In this document: positions 18,224-26,928 of the stretch, in pieces | Layout of the letters: every line of letters begins with the position of its first letter | Position numbering within the stretch: position 1 is the first letter of the stretch | NCBI RefSeq assembly: GCF_025717675.1 | Contig: NZ_JAJIRT010000001.1 | Location: forward strand, 310,001-374,000 | Source: Paucibacter sp. DJ2R-2 | Lineage (GTDB): Bacteria; Pseudomonadota; Gammaproteobacteria; Burkholderiales; Burkholderiaceae_C | Direction of reading: 5' to 3' | Length of the DNA: 64,000 bases | The notes under the pieces: generated by a model | Database searches by the model: none | Told to the model about the DNA's origin: nothing | What the model saw: only the letters and a program-made list of their open reading frames with translations | Translations under genes and position numbers: made by a program

Positions 18224-18541
18224 CTTGCCCGCTGGTTTCTTGTCGATGGCGCCGGCGGCCAGCAGGCCGTCGAGCTCCTTCTGGATCTCGCCTTCGATGG
18301 TGGACTTGAAGGCGCCCAGCAGCAGGCCCAGCTTGGCGTGCAGCTCGAAGTGGTCGGCGGTGACGATCAACTCGCCCTTGACGCCGGAGCGGGTGAACTC
18401 GACGGTGTCGCTGGTCTTGCCTTCTAGCACCGTGCATTCCATGTCGAATTTTTCTTCGACCTGCTCGGCCCAGGCCCAGGCGATCTCGCGGGCACGCTTG
18501 AGCCCGAGGGCATGGTCACGGTGGATGCGGATGTCAGCCAT
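18209..18541 (-). CDS. Polyhydroxyalkanoic acid system family protein
   Basis: A 110-residue protein of the PHA granule-region family. It has the family opening IRIHRDHALGLKRAREIAWAWAEQVEEKFDM, then VEFTRSGVKGELIVTADHFELHAKLGLLLGAFKSTIEGEI, and a Lys/Pro-rich end (KKPAGKKKPA). The family is linked to polyhydroxyalkanoate accumulation by its usual gene context, but the biochemical role is not established. Here no PHA synthase is adjacent; the neighbours are ACBP and WS/DGAT. The start ATG at 18539-18541 is unambiguous. Confidence 0.88.
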   Translation of the reverse strand: MADIRIHRDHALGLKRAREIAWAWAEQVEEKFDMECTVLEGKTSDTVEFTRSGVKGELIVTADHFELHAKLGLLLGAFKSTIEGEIQKELDGLLAAGAIDKKPAGKKKPA

Positions 18542-18556
18542 GGTGTGTTCTCTTTC

Positions 18557-19639
18557 TCACTCTCCAGTGTTCTTGATGTCTTGCAGGCGCATTCTGCGCT
18601 GCGCCGGCGGCAGCTCCGCCAGGGATTTCACGGCTGCATAGAAACGCGGCCAGTCGCCGCCCTCGCGGTCCAGCAAAGCCTCGAACTGCGGCGCCAATTC
18701 GGTGTAGGCCGAGAGCAGGGCGAAGCTGGCATTGTTGGCGCGCGTGAACCAGCCGTCATAGCCGCTGTCACCACCCCAGGACTCAGCCTTCAGCCGCGCG
18801 TAGTCCACACGCAGCTCGGCCATCAGCTGCGCCTTGGCCGCGCGCTTGGCCTCATCGGTGAGCGGCTGCGCATAAAGCGCCCCCAGCCGCGCGCGGTAGC
18901 CGCCAGTCAAGGTGCGGAACTGCTCGCGCCGCGCCTGGCGCTTCAGATAGTTCTGGCCTTCGGCGCTGCCGCCCTGGGCCTGCAGCCAGGCCAGGGCACC
19001 ACGCCGCTCGACAGCGGTGGCGAAGGATTCATTGAACTGCGTGTCGTCGGCCGCATAGGCCACCTGGTGCGAGAGCTCATGGAAGATCAGCCCGGCCAGC
19101 TCCGCTTCCGGGTAGGCCATGAAGGTGTTGAGCAGCGGGTCGCCACCCAAGAACCGGCTCCAGCCCAGGGTGGAGTAAGCCGGCACGCCGTAGACCATGA
19201 CCTCCAGGCCTTGCGCGCGCAGCTCGGCGGCATAGGCCTCGGCCTCGGCCTGATTGAAATAACCCCGATAACCGACGCAACCCATGATGGGAAAGCACCA
19301 GGTCTTGAGCGTCAGGCTCAGCTCGGGCGTGGCCACCACATTCCAGACCGCGGCCGAGCGGCCCAGGTCAGCATAGCGGCGGTAGCTGTTGTTGTCGGGC
19401 AGGTGCAGCTGTTGCACGGCGAAGTCGCGCATGTGCTGACTCTGCTGCAGGCGCTCGCGCAAGGCGGGCTTGAGCGCCGGGTCAGCCAGCCAGTCCTCCA
19501 CCGGCTTGGCCGCTGCAACCAGGCGCAGATGGCCGCCGACCGATTGGCCCAGATAGCCGATCTGCGCGCAGCCGCCCAGCGAAAGCGCCAAGCCGGTGCC
19601 CAGCGCACCAAACGTCCACCAGCGCCAGCGCTTCAGCAT
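18557..19639 (-). CDS. Lipoprotein aminopeptidase-like metalloprotease (PF10023-like)
   Basis: A 360-residue putative zinc aminopeptidase anchored as a lipoprotein. The signal ends in a lipobox (LSLGGCAQ) near residue 25. The zinc motif HELSH is in LIFHELSHQVAYAADDTQFNESFATAVER, where the second glutamate (NESFA) is the likely third ligand. The segment VMVYGVPAYSTLGW is typical of this predicted aminopeptidase family. Start: ATG at 19637-19639 gives a standard lipoprotein signal; an ATG six codons earlier (19657) overlaps the molybdopterin gene and is less likely. The substrate is unknown. Confidence 0.88.
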   Translation of the reverse strand: MLKRWRWWTFGALGTGLALSLGGCAQIGYLGQSVGGHLRLVAAAKPVEDWLADPALKPALRERLQQSQHMRDFAVQQLHLPDNNSYRRYADLGRSAAVWNVVATPELSLTLKTWCFPIMGCVGYRGYFNQAEAEAYAAELRAQGLEVMVYGVPAYSTLGWSRFLGGDPLLNTFMAYPEAELAGLIFHELSHQVAYAADDTQFNESFATAVERRGALAWLQAQGGSAEGQNYLKRQARREQFRTLTGGYRARLGALYAQPLTDEAKRAAKAQLMAELRVDYARLKAESWGGDSGYDGWFTRANNASFALLSAYTELAPQFEALLDREGGDWPRFYAAVKSLAELPPAQRRMRLQDIKNTGE

Positions 19640-19640
19640 C

Positions 19641-21695
19641 TCAGGCAGCGACCACATCGACCAGGCAGTCGTAAAAACTCGGTGCCCGGCCCAGATCGGT
19701 GAGCCGCTGGTGCGTCACCTCGTTGACATTGCTGCCACCGGCGCCGAGCTTGCGCCACCACACGCCCAGGCCGTTGACCACCCCGGGCCGCGCGCGCGCG
19801 CTGATGCGAGCACGGCACAGATAGCTGCCACGGTCATTGAAAACCCGGACCATGGCGCCGTCCTGCAGGCCGCGGGCCGCAGCGTCTTCAGCATGCAGCT
19901 CGACCAGGGGCTCGCCCTCGATGTCACGCAAGCTCTTGACGTTGACGAAGCTGGAGTTGAGGAAGTTGCGCGCTGGCGGCGAGATCATGGCCAGCGGATA
20001 GCGCGCCGCCAGCTCGGGGCTGGAGCGGCGGCTTTCGTAATTGGCCACGAAGTCCGCGCCGGCCGCTTGCGCCCGGCCGTTCGGCGTGGGGAAGCGCCCT
20101 TCAGCAAACGGTGCCTCCTTGAGCGGCAGGCTTTGCCAGCCCTGGGCGCGCAAGGCTTCGAAATCGATCTCAGCCGTGAAGGCCTGGCGGGCAAGCTGCT
20201 CGTCGCTCTCGCGGAAGCACTCATCTTCGAAGCCCATGGCCGCGGCCAGCTCGCGGAAGATCTGGGTGTTGGGCTTGGCCTCGCCGACAGGCGCAATCGC
20301 CGGCTCGTTGATCAGCACATCGGTGTGGCCGTAGCTGGTGTGCACATCCAGATGTTCCAGCTGCGTGGTGGCCGGCAGCACATAGTCGGCCAGGTCGGCC
20401 GTGTCGGTCATGAAATGCTCCAGCACCACGGTGAACAAGTCCTCGCGCTGGAAGCCCTTCACCACCTTGGGCGACTCAGGCGCCACCGCCACCGGGTTGC
20501 TGTTGTAGACGATCAGCGCCTCCACCTTGGGGCCGAACTCGGGCGAAGCCTCGCGCAGCAGATCGTCGCCGATGGTGCTCATATTGATCAGCCGCGGCTG
20601 GCGGCCAGCCAGCAACTCGGGCCGCTCCAGCGCGGCCATGTTCTTGAAGGGCGCGAACCAGCCCGAGCTGGACAGCAGCAGGCCGCCGGCGCGCGAACGC
20701 CAAGCGCCGGTCAGGCAAGGCAGCAAGGCCACCAGGCGCACCGCATTGCCGCCGCCGCGCACCCGCTGCATGCCGTAGTTGAGGCGGATGGCCGCCGGCT
20801 TCGTTTGCGCGTAATCGCGCGCCAGGCCGCGCACCTCCTCGGGCGTGATGCCGCAGACCTCGGCCACCGCTTCGGGCGGCCAGTTCAGCGCGCGCGCCTT
20901 CAGCTCCTCCCAGCCATCGACATGGCGGGCGATGTAGTCGTGGTCCAGCCAGTCATGGGCGATCAGCTCATGCATCAGGCCCAAGGCCAGGGCGCCGTCG
21001 GTGCCGGGCAGCAGGGCGATGTGCTGATGGCATTTGTCTGCCGTCTCGGTCTTGCGCGGGTCGATGCAGATCAGCTTGGCGCCCTCGCGCTTGGCCTTGT
21101 TCGCGTAGGTCCAGAAATGCAGATTGGAGGCGATCGAGTTGCTGCCCCAGATCAGGATCAGGCGGCTCTCGGCGAAGTAAGGCAGGTGCATGCCGACCCG
21201 GTGGCCGTAGGTCGCATTCAGCGCCGCCGCACCGGCCGAGGCGCAGATGGTGCGCTCCAGCTGCGAGGCGCCCAGCTTGTTGAAAAAGCGCGCCGACATG
21301 CCCTCGCCCTGCAGCAAACCCATGGTGCCGGCATAGCTGTAGGGCAGGACGGCCTGCGGGTCACGCGCAGCGATGGTCTTCAGCCGCGCCGAGATATCGG
21401 CCAGGGCCTGGGCCCAGCTGACCGGCTCAAAACGCGGCGCCTCATCCTTGCGGCTGACCCGCTTGAGCGGGCGCAGCAGCCGCTCCTCGTGATAGGTGCG
21501 CTCGGCATAGCGCGAGACCTTGGTGCACAGCGCCCCGTGGGTGCTCGGATGATCCGCCGCGCCCTGGATCTTGATCACCCGGCCCTGGTCGACCGTGATG
21601 CGCAAGGCGCAGGTGTCGGGGCAGTCGTGCGGGCAGGCGCCCTTGACGATGTGGGGGGAAGAAGCTGAGGAGGGCGAAGGGCTGAGGTCGTGCAT
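19641..21695 (-). CDS. Molybdopterin oxidoreductase (DMSO reductase superfamily)
   Basis: A 684-residue enzyme with one [4Fe-4S] cluster and a bis-molybdopterin cofactor. Cluster cysteines are at 21, 25, 29 (CPHDCPDTC) and 57 (GALCTKV), the Cx3Cx3Cx27C pattern of the family. Cofactor-contact motifs include LIWGSNSIASNLHFW, ICIDPRKTETA and LPGTDGALALGLMHELI. The carboxyl domain ends with the dinucleotide-binding fold (MVRVFNDRGS and GVVNGLGVWW). There is no Tat signal, so it is cytoplasmic. No electron-transfer subunits are adjacent, so the physiological reaction is unclear. The lipoprotein gene follows one base after its stop. Confidence 0.92.
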   Translation of the reverse strand: MHDLSPSPSSASSPHIVKGACPHDCPDTCALRITVDQGRVIKIQGAADHPSTHGALCTKVSRYAERTYHEERLLRPLKRVSRKDEAPRFEPVSWAQALADISARLKTIAARDPQAVLPYSYAGTMGLLQGEGMSARFFNKLGASQLERTICASAGAAALNATYGHRVGMHLPYFAESRLILIWGSNSIASNLHFWTYANKAKREGAKLICIDPRKTETADKCHQHIALLPGTDGALALGLMHELIAHDWLDHDYIARHVDGWEELKARALNWPPEAVAEVCGITPEEVRGLARDYAQTKPAAIRLNYGMQRVRGGGNAVRLVALLPCLTGAWRSRAGGLLLSSSGWFAPFKNMAALERPELLAGRQPRLINMSTIGDDLLREASPEFGPKVEALIVYNSNPVAVAPESPKVVKGFQREDLFTVVLEHFMTDTADLADYVLPATTQLEHLDVHTSYGHTDVLINEPAIAPVGEAKPNTQIFRELAAAMGFEDECFRESDEQLARQAFTAEIDFEALRAQGWQSLPLKEAPFAEGRFPTPNGRAQAAGADFVANYESRRSSPELAARYPLAMISPPARNFLNSSFVNVKSLRDIEGEPLVELHAEDAAARGLQDGAMVRVFNDRGSYLCRARISARARPGVVNGLGVWWRKLGAGGSNVNEVTHQRLTDLGRAPSFYDCLVDVVAA

Positions 21696-21782
21696 AGCGA
21701 GACTATTGCACAGCTGCCCGAAGAGCCGGGCACGCTGCGCACAAAGCCCCGGGGCTCGGCCACATGCCCCCGGGGGTCAAGC

Positions 21783-22706
21783 TCAGTCCATGACCCGGCA
21801 CATGCCCGTGTCGCAGCGCACGCGCAGCGGCGCGCAAGACATCTCGAAGCTTTCCACATGGCCTTCACGCGCGACCAGGCGTGCGCTCGGACGCACACCG
21901 CCGGCGCCACGGCAGCCACGTTCCATGGCCACCCGTTCGGCCTCGAATTCATAGCGGCTCGGTGCGAGTTTGCTGGCGGGTGCCAGAGGCTGGGCTGCGA
22001 CCGGCACCGCTTTCTGAACTACGGGCGCAGACACGGGAGCCGCCGCTTGGGCTGGCGCTGGAGACGCCGCCGGCATCGTCACCGGGGCAGGTGCTGGCGC
22101 AGGTGCAGCAACAGGCACCGCCGCAGCCGATTTCTCGCTCGGCGTAGCAGCTGCAGCTGGAGCTGGCGCGGGAGTCGTTGCAGGAGCTGCAACAGCCCCC
22201 GCCCCCCCCCGCATCAACGGGCTATCCACCAGGCTGCTTTCATTGACACCGGCCCGGCCCGTGGCGGCATCCACGGCGTGCAGGCGCGAGCCGGCGCTGA
22301 GCAGGCCCATCTTGACCTCTTGCCAGACGAAGCTGGGCTGGCCGATCTGGGTGCTGATGCGCAGCTGGTGGGTGTTCTCGCCCTTGGAGACGATTTCGTG
22401 GTCACCCGGCGGCACATCGGCGATGACAAAGGTCTTGCCCTTGGTGGTGCCGGCCACCTGGCCGTCCACGCTGAGGTCCAGGCCGACCAGGGTGCCCAGG
22501 AATTCGTTGCGGTAGATGTAAATGCGCGAGAGGCCAGCCGGCGCTTCGAAGCGCTTGGCGGAGGCGTCTTCGCCGGCGGGCGCTTGCTTGACGCTGGCGC
22601 AACCACCCAAGCCGAGCAGGACAGCGCCCGCGGCCAGGCTCAGCCAAGACTTGAAGGAGGAGTAGGTGGAGGACGACGACGTCGACGATGCCGGGCGAGA
22701 TGTCAT
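21783..22706 (-). CDS. DUF2846-type lipoprotein with low-complexity tail and G9 tract
   Basis: A 307-residue predicted lipoprotein (lipobox LGLGGCAS). A beta-rich domain follows: RIYIYRNEFLGTLVGLDLSVDGQ and ADVPPGDHEIVSKGEN, resembling DUF2846. Then comes a long Ala/Pro/Val-rich segment, and a cysteine-containing end (MERGC, MSCAPLRVRCDTGMC). The junction between domain and tail is encoded by a run of nine G on the coding strand (22202-22210), in MRGGAG. Slippage there would alter or truncate the tail. The start ATG is at 22704-22706. Function unknown; it is divergent from the M20 amidohydrolase gene. Confidence 0.8.
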   Translation of the reverse strand: MTSRPASSTSSSSTYSSFKSWLSLAAGAVLLGLGGCASVKQAPAGEDASAKRFEAPAGLSRIYIYRNEFLGTLVGLDLSVDGQVAGTTKGKTFVIADVPPGDHEIVSKGENTHQLRISTQIGQPSFVWQEVKMGLLSAGSRLHAVDAATGRAGVNESSLVDSPLMRGGAGAVAAPATTPAPAPAAAATPSEKSAAAVPVAAPAPAPAPVTMPAASPAPAQAAAPVSAPVVQKAVPVAAQPLAPASKLAPSRYEFEAERVAMERGCRGAGGVRPSARLVAREGHVESFEMSCAPLRVRCDTGMCRVMD

Positions 22707-22928
22707 GAGCGTCAGCAGCCAAACGCTGCCCTGTTGCAGTGAAGGCTCTGAGCATAGAAGCCCAAGGGCGCGGCAAACGAAAGAAAAGCCCGCTTTGTCC
22801 GCAAGACCCGCTTGGATGGGCGGCATGCATGCCGCTCCGCCCCGCGATGGATGCCCCGGTTTAGACTGGCGCCCTGCAGTCTTTCTGCCCCCTTCACCCA
22901 CCCACCGGGCCGACCTGGCCACGCCGCC

Positions 22929-24125
22929 ATGAAGTTCATCGACTCCATCCTGGCCGATGCGCCGCTGATCCAGCGCCTGCGCCGCGACATCCATGCCCAC
23001 CCCGAGCTCTGCTTCCAGGAGCAGCGCACTTCGGACCTGATCGCCCAAACCCTGAGCGAATGGGGCATTCCGGTGCACCGCGGCCTGGGCACGACCGGGG
23101 TGGTGGGCATCGTCAAGAACGGCACGAGCGAGCGTGCCGTGGGCCTGCGTGCCGACATCGACGCCCTGCCGATGACGGAGCACAACACCTTTGCGCACGC
23201 CAGCACCCAGCCCGGCAAGATGCACGCCTGCGGCCACGACGGCCACACCGCCATGCTGCTGGCTGCCGCCAAGCATCTGGCCACCAACCGCAATTTCGAC
23301 GGCACCGTCTACCTGGTCTTCCAGCCGGCGGAAGAAGGCGGCGGCGGTGCGCGCGAGATGATCAAGGACGGGCTCTTCAAGCTCTTCCCCATGGAGGCCA
23401 TGTTCGGCGCGCACAACTGGCCGGGCATGCCGGCCGGCGCCTTTGCGCTCAAGACCGGGCCGGTGTTCGCCTCCAGCAATGAGTTCAAGATCACCCTGCG
23501 CGGCAAGGGCGCGCATGCGGCCATGCCGCATCTGGGCGTGGACCCGGTGCCGGCGGCCTGCCAGATGGTGCAGGCCTTCCAGACCATCATCAGCCGCAAC
23601 AAGCGCCCGGCCGAGGCTGGCGTGATCTCGGTGACCATGATCCATGCGGGCGAGGCCACCAACGTCATCCCCGACTCCTGCGTGATCGAGGGCACTGTGC
23701 GCACCTTCACCCTGGAGCTGCTGGACCTAATAGAGCGGCGCATGGAGGAGATGGCGCAAGGCATCGCCAGCGCTTTCGAGGTCAGCTGCGAATTCAAGTT
23801 CCGCCGCAACTACCCGCCCACCATCAACCACCCCGCCGAGACCGAATTCGTGCGCCAGACGCTGAGCGCCATGGTCGGGCCTGAGAGCGTGCAGGAGTTC
23901 GAGCCCACCATGGGCGCGGAGGACTTCAGCTTCTTTTTGCAGGAAAAGCCGGGCTGCTATTTCCTGATCGGCAATGGCGACGGCAGCCACCGCGTCGGCG
24001 GCCATGGCATGGGCCCCTGCACCCTGCACAACCCCAGTTACGACTTCAACGACGATTTGATCCCCCTGGGCGGCTCCATGTGGGTGCAGCTGGCCGAGGC
24101 CTGGCTGAAGCAGCCGCGGACCTGA
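22929..24125 (+). CDS. M20 family amidohydrolase (hippurate hydrolase-like)
   Basis: A 398-residue zinc amidohydrolase of the M20D group, which cleaves N-acyl amino acids or related amides. Metal and catalytic residues lie in GLRADIDALPM, HACGHDGHTAML, FQPAEEGGGGAREM and GAHNWPGMPAG. The dimerisation-domain motif KGKGAHAAMPH-type reads RGKGAHAAMPHLGVDP. The carboxyl His is in CTLHNPSYDFND. There is no signal peptide. The ATG at 22929 begins a conserved amino end. DUF2817 and DUF1415 genes follow closely, so an operon for peptide or amide turnover is plausible. Confidence 0.95.
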   Translation: MKFIDSILADAPLIQRLRRDIHAHPELCFQEQRTSDLIAQTLSEWGIPVHRGLGTTGVVGIVKNGTSERAVGLRADIDALPMTEHNTFAHASTQPGKMHACGHDGHTAMLLAAAKHLATNRNFDGTVYLVFQPAEEGGGGAREMIKDGLFKLFPMEAMFGAHNWPGMPAGAFALKTGPVFASSNEFKITLRGKGAHAAMPHLGVDPVPAACQMVQAFQTIISRNKRPAEAGVISVTMIHAGEATNVIPDSCVIEGTVRTFTLELLDLIERRMEEMAQGIASAFEVSCEFKFRRNYPPTINHPAETEFVRQTLSAMVGPESVQEFEPTMGAEDFSFFLQEKPGCYFLIGNGDGSHRVGGHGMGPCTLHNPSYDFNDDLIPLGGSMWVQLAEAWLKQPRT

Positions 24126-24148
24126 AGGACGGACTGGAGGACGCCGCC

Positions 24149-25285
24149 ATGGCCCAGCACGCCGAAGCCTTTTTCGCGCAGAGCTATGCCGAGGCGCGCA
24201 CCAAGTTCCTGGCTGCGGCCGAGGCCGCCGGCCTCGATGTCGAAAGCCGCGCCCACCCGCTGCTGGGCCGCGAGGGCGAAGCCTTGGCCCTCGATGTGCT
24301 GCGCCAAGGCCCGGCGCGCGGCCGGGCCGAGCGATTGCTCATCCTCAGCAGCGCTTGCCATGGCGTGGAGGGCTTTGCCGGCTCGGGCATTCAATGCGGG
24401 CTGCTGGCGGACCCACAATGGTTGGCCGCTGTGCGCGCCAGTGGTGTCTGTGTGCTCTATCTGCACGGCCTGAACCCGCATGGCTTTTCCTGGTGGCGCC
24501 GGGTGACGCAGGAAGGCGTGGACCTGAACCGCAACTTCGTCGATTTCCACCAACGCCCCCTGCCCGCCAACCCGGGCTACGAGGAGCTGGCCAGCGCCCT
24601 GCTGCCCCGCCAGTGGCCGCCCAGCGCCGAGAACGAGGCGCGCTTGAGCGACTACATCGCCCGCCACGGCCGGGCCGCCTGGCAGCAGGCCGTCAGCGGC
24701 GGCCAGTACACGCAGGAGCTGGGCCTGTTCTACGGCGGCCACGCGCCGACCTGGAGCCACATCACCCTGCGCCATGTGCTGGAAGAGCACCTGGCCGGTG
24801 TGCGTGAGCTGGCCTGGATCGACCTGCACACGGGCCTGGGGCCTTGCGGCCATGGCGAGCGCATCTACACGGGGCAGGACACGGGCGAAAGCCTGGCCCG
24901 CGCACGCCAGTGGTGGGGCGCGGGCGTGACCTCGCTGAGCGAAGGCAACTCCAGCTCGGCGCCGCTGGTGGGCCTGATGTGGTCCATCGTCGAGCCGGTG
25001 TTCGCCCAGGTGGCGCCGGGCGCGCGCTACACCGGCATGGCACTGGAGTTCGGCACCGTGCCGCTGGACGAGATGATCCTGGCCCTGCGCGCCGACCATT
25101 GGCTGGAGGCCCACCCCGAGGCGCCGCCCGAGCAGGTGCTGGCCATCAAGCGCCAGATCCGCGACGCCTTTTACATCGACACCCCGGCCTGGAAAGCGCA
25201 GCTGCTGGCGCAGGCCAGCGAGGCGGCGCACCAGACCCTGGCGGGGCTGAACTCCGGCTCGCCTTTTTCTTCTTCTCCGACTTGA
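24149..25285 (+). CDS. DUF2817 family M14-like zinc carboxypeptidase
   Basis: A 378-residue predicted metallopeptidase-like protein. It resembles the M14 carboxypeptidase fold: zinc ligands HxxE in SSACHGVEGFAGS, the RNF segment VDLNRNFVDFH, a third ligand in AWIDLHTGLGPCGHGE and a possible catalytic Glu near EFGTVPLDEMI. The start is the ATG at 24149, eight bases after GGAGG; the frame is open further upstream but lies inside the M20 gene. It follows M20 by 23 bases and precedes DUF1415 by 12, indicating one transcript. The substrate is not known. Confidence 0.88.
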   Translation: MAQHAEAFFAQSYAEARTKFLAAAEAAGLDVESRAHPLLGREGEALALDVLRQGPARGRAERLLILSSACHGVEGFAGSGIQCGLLADPQWLAAVRASGVCVLYLHGLNPHGFSWWRRVTQEGVDLNRNFVDFHQRPLPANPGYEELASALLPRQWPPSAENEARLSDYIARHGRAAWQQAVSGGQYTQELGLFYGGHAPTWSHITLRHVLEEHLAGVRELAWIDLHTGLGPCGHGERIYTGQDTGESLARARQWWGAGVTSLSEGNSSSAPLVGLMWSIVEPVFAQVAPGARYTGMALEFGTVPLDEMILALRADHWLEAHPEAPPEQVLAIKRQIRDAFYIDTPAWKAQLLAQASEAAHQTLAGLNSGSPFSSSPT

Positions 25286-25297
25286 GTTTTTCTCCCC

Positions 25298-25897
25298 ATG
25301 AGCGACCACGCCACCCCAAGCCCCGCATCGGATCCCACACTGAGCGACGCCGAGATCGACGCCGTCCGCCAGGAGACCCAGCACTGGCTGGAGAAGGCCG
25401 TCATCGGCCTCAACCTCTGCCCCTTTGCCAAGAGCGTGCATGTCAACAATCGGCTGCGTTATGTGGTCAGCCAGGCCGCAACGCCGGAAGACTTGCTGAA
25501 GGAGCTGGCCCGCGAGCTGCTGGCCCTGAACCGGGCCGACCCGGACGAAATCGAAACGACGGTGCTGATCCACCCGCGCGTGCTGACGGACTTCCTGGAC
25601 TTCAACGATTTCCTAGGCGCCGCCGACGCCCTGGTCGAAGATCTGGAGCTGGACGGCCTCCTGCAAGTCGCCAGCTTCCACCCCGACTACCAGTTCGCCG
25701 GCACCGATATCGACGACATCAGCAACTACAGCAACCGCTCGCCCTACCCCACCCTGCACCTGCTGCGCGAGAGCAGCATTGAGCGCGCGACCGAGACCAT
25801 GGCCGACACCGACGCCATCTACGAGGCGAATATGGCCACGCTGGAGAAGCTGGGCCTGGAGGGCTGGAAAGCACTGGGCTTGAAGGCTCGGAGCTGA
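25298..25897 (+). CDS. DUF1415 family protein
   Basis: A 199-residue cytoplasmic protein of the DUF1415 family, common in proteobacteria without known function. Typical segments are WLEKAVIGLNLCPFAKSVH near the start and LVEDLELDGLLQVASFHPDYQFAGTD, then SNRSPYPTLHLLRESSIERA. The conserved Cys in NLCPFAK may be functional. The start ATG at 25298 lies 12 bases after DUF2817. A GC-rich hairpin follows the stop. Confidence 0.9.
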   Translation: MSDHATPSPASDPTLSDAEIDAVRQETQHWLEKAVIGLNLCPFAKSVHVNNRLRYVVSQAATPEDLLKELARELLALNRADPDEIETTVLIHPRVLTDFLDFNDFLGAADALVEDLELDGLLQVASFHPDYQFAGTDIDDISNYSNRSPYPTLHLLRESSIERATETMADTDAIYEANMATLEKLGLEGWKALGLKARS

Positions 25898-25927
25898 AGC
25901 ACCCAAGAGCAAAAAGCTGATCCACTC

Positions 25928-25948
25928 GCGAGCCCCTGCCGGGCTCGC
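25928..25948. terminator. Possible bidirectional terminator hairpin
   Basis: GCGAGCCC and GGGCTCGC (8-bp perfect stem, 5-base loop) lie between the convergent DUF1415 and M9-like genes. There is no T-tract on either side, so its efficiency is doubtful. Confidence 0.4.
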
Positions 25949-25968
25949 CAAGGCCGACCGTGCGCCAC

Positions 25969-26928
25969 TCAGGGCGTGGGCGCCGGCTCGGTGGCTGGGG
26001 CCAGCGTGCCCAGCCAGGCTGAGAAGGCCGGGTCAAGATCCTGCCCCCAGCTCCTCACCAAAGCCTGGTAACGCGGATAGTCCCCGGCGCGGGTGAAGCT
26101 CAGCATGTGATCCAGTCGCGGCCGCTCTTGTTCCAGCATGAAGCGTGCGGCCAGATAGCCCCAGCTGTAGACGCGCTCGTCGCCGCTGTTGCTGAGGTAG
26201 CCGGTGTCGAACAACTGACTCAGGCTGAAGGTCTTGCTCGCAGCCAGGCTCAGGGCGCGGGGGTGACGCTGGCCATGGGCGATGTACTCGGCCACGCCCT
26301 CCGTCCACCAGATCAGGTAGGGCGTCAGCGGCGCCGGCTTCGGGCAGTTCTCGGGGGCGTCGTGGGAGTCATGCAGATTGGCGCAGAAATCACCGTAGAG
26401 ATTGAAGCGCCCGTCCAGGTAGTGGACATACTCATGCCCCAGATTGCGCACGCTGCCATCATTGCGCTGGTTGGCGACGAACTCCGCCTGATTGCCAGGC
26501 TGATCGGGCAGACCTTCCAGATACATGCCGCCGTTGTTGGTGGGCATATTGAAATGCTGACCGGCATAACGCACAAAGTCATAGCCCGAGGCATAGATAT
26601 TGGCTCGCAGGGAACGATTCTGGTCGTTCTTGATCGGCCGCCCTTCGGTGCCGAAGACGCGATGAAAGCGCGCCTCGATCTCGCTCAACTCCCGGCAAAT
26701 TGCGCTTTCTTGCTGTGGGCTCAAAGCCTGGGAGCGCAGCTCCAAGCTGTCGTTGCAGCGGTGCTTGCGAACCAACACCTGGTCCACCGACGCCTGCGGC
26801 GGCGGCGGTGAAGGCTCGGCGCTGAAAGCTTGCAGGGCGGGCAGCAGCCCGCTGGCCAGCACGCCCATGCAGTTCAAACGGGCGATTCGGCGCGAGCTGT
26901 CGCGCAGCAGTTCCTTGATTCTTGGCAT
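25969..26928 (-). CDS. Minimal M9 collagenase-like secreted metalloprotease
   Basis: A 319-residue secreted protein that looks like only the catalytic region of microbial collagenase (family M9). The zinc motif is HEYVH, in NLGHEYVHYLDGRFNLYGDF, and the third-ligand motif is WWTEGVAEY. Both closely match M9. A signal peptide ends near residue 37 (LPALQAFSA). Vibrio-type M9 enzymes are usually over 700 residues with an activator domain and binding domains; here only a short (about 70 residue) prodomain-like region precedes the catalytic part and no accessory domain follows. The start ATG (26926-26928) is preceded by AGAAGG. Substrate specificity is uncertain; it may be a peptidase other than a true collagenase. 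Confidence 0.82.
   Translation of the reverse strand: MPRIKELLRDSSRRIARLNCMGVLASGLLPALQAFSAEPSPPPPQASVDQVLVRKHRCNDSLELRSQALSPQQESAICRELSEIEARFHRVFGTEGRPIKNDQNRSLRANIYASGYDFVRYAGQHFNMPTNNGGMYLEGLPDQPGNQAEFVANQRNDGSVRNLGHEYVHYLDGRFNLYGDFCANLHDSHDAPENCPKPAPLTPYLIWWTEGVAEYIAHGQRHPRALSLAASKTFSLSQLFDTGYLSNSGDERVYSWGYLAARFMLEQERPRLDHMLSFTRAGDYPRYQALVRSWGQDLDPAFSAWLGTLAPATEPAPTP

Noticed and set aside
19596..21668. A 690-codon plus-strand frame opposite the molybdopterin oxidoreductase
   Set aside because: Antisense shadow; Gln/Arg/His-rich translation with no family motif.
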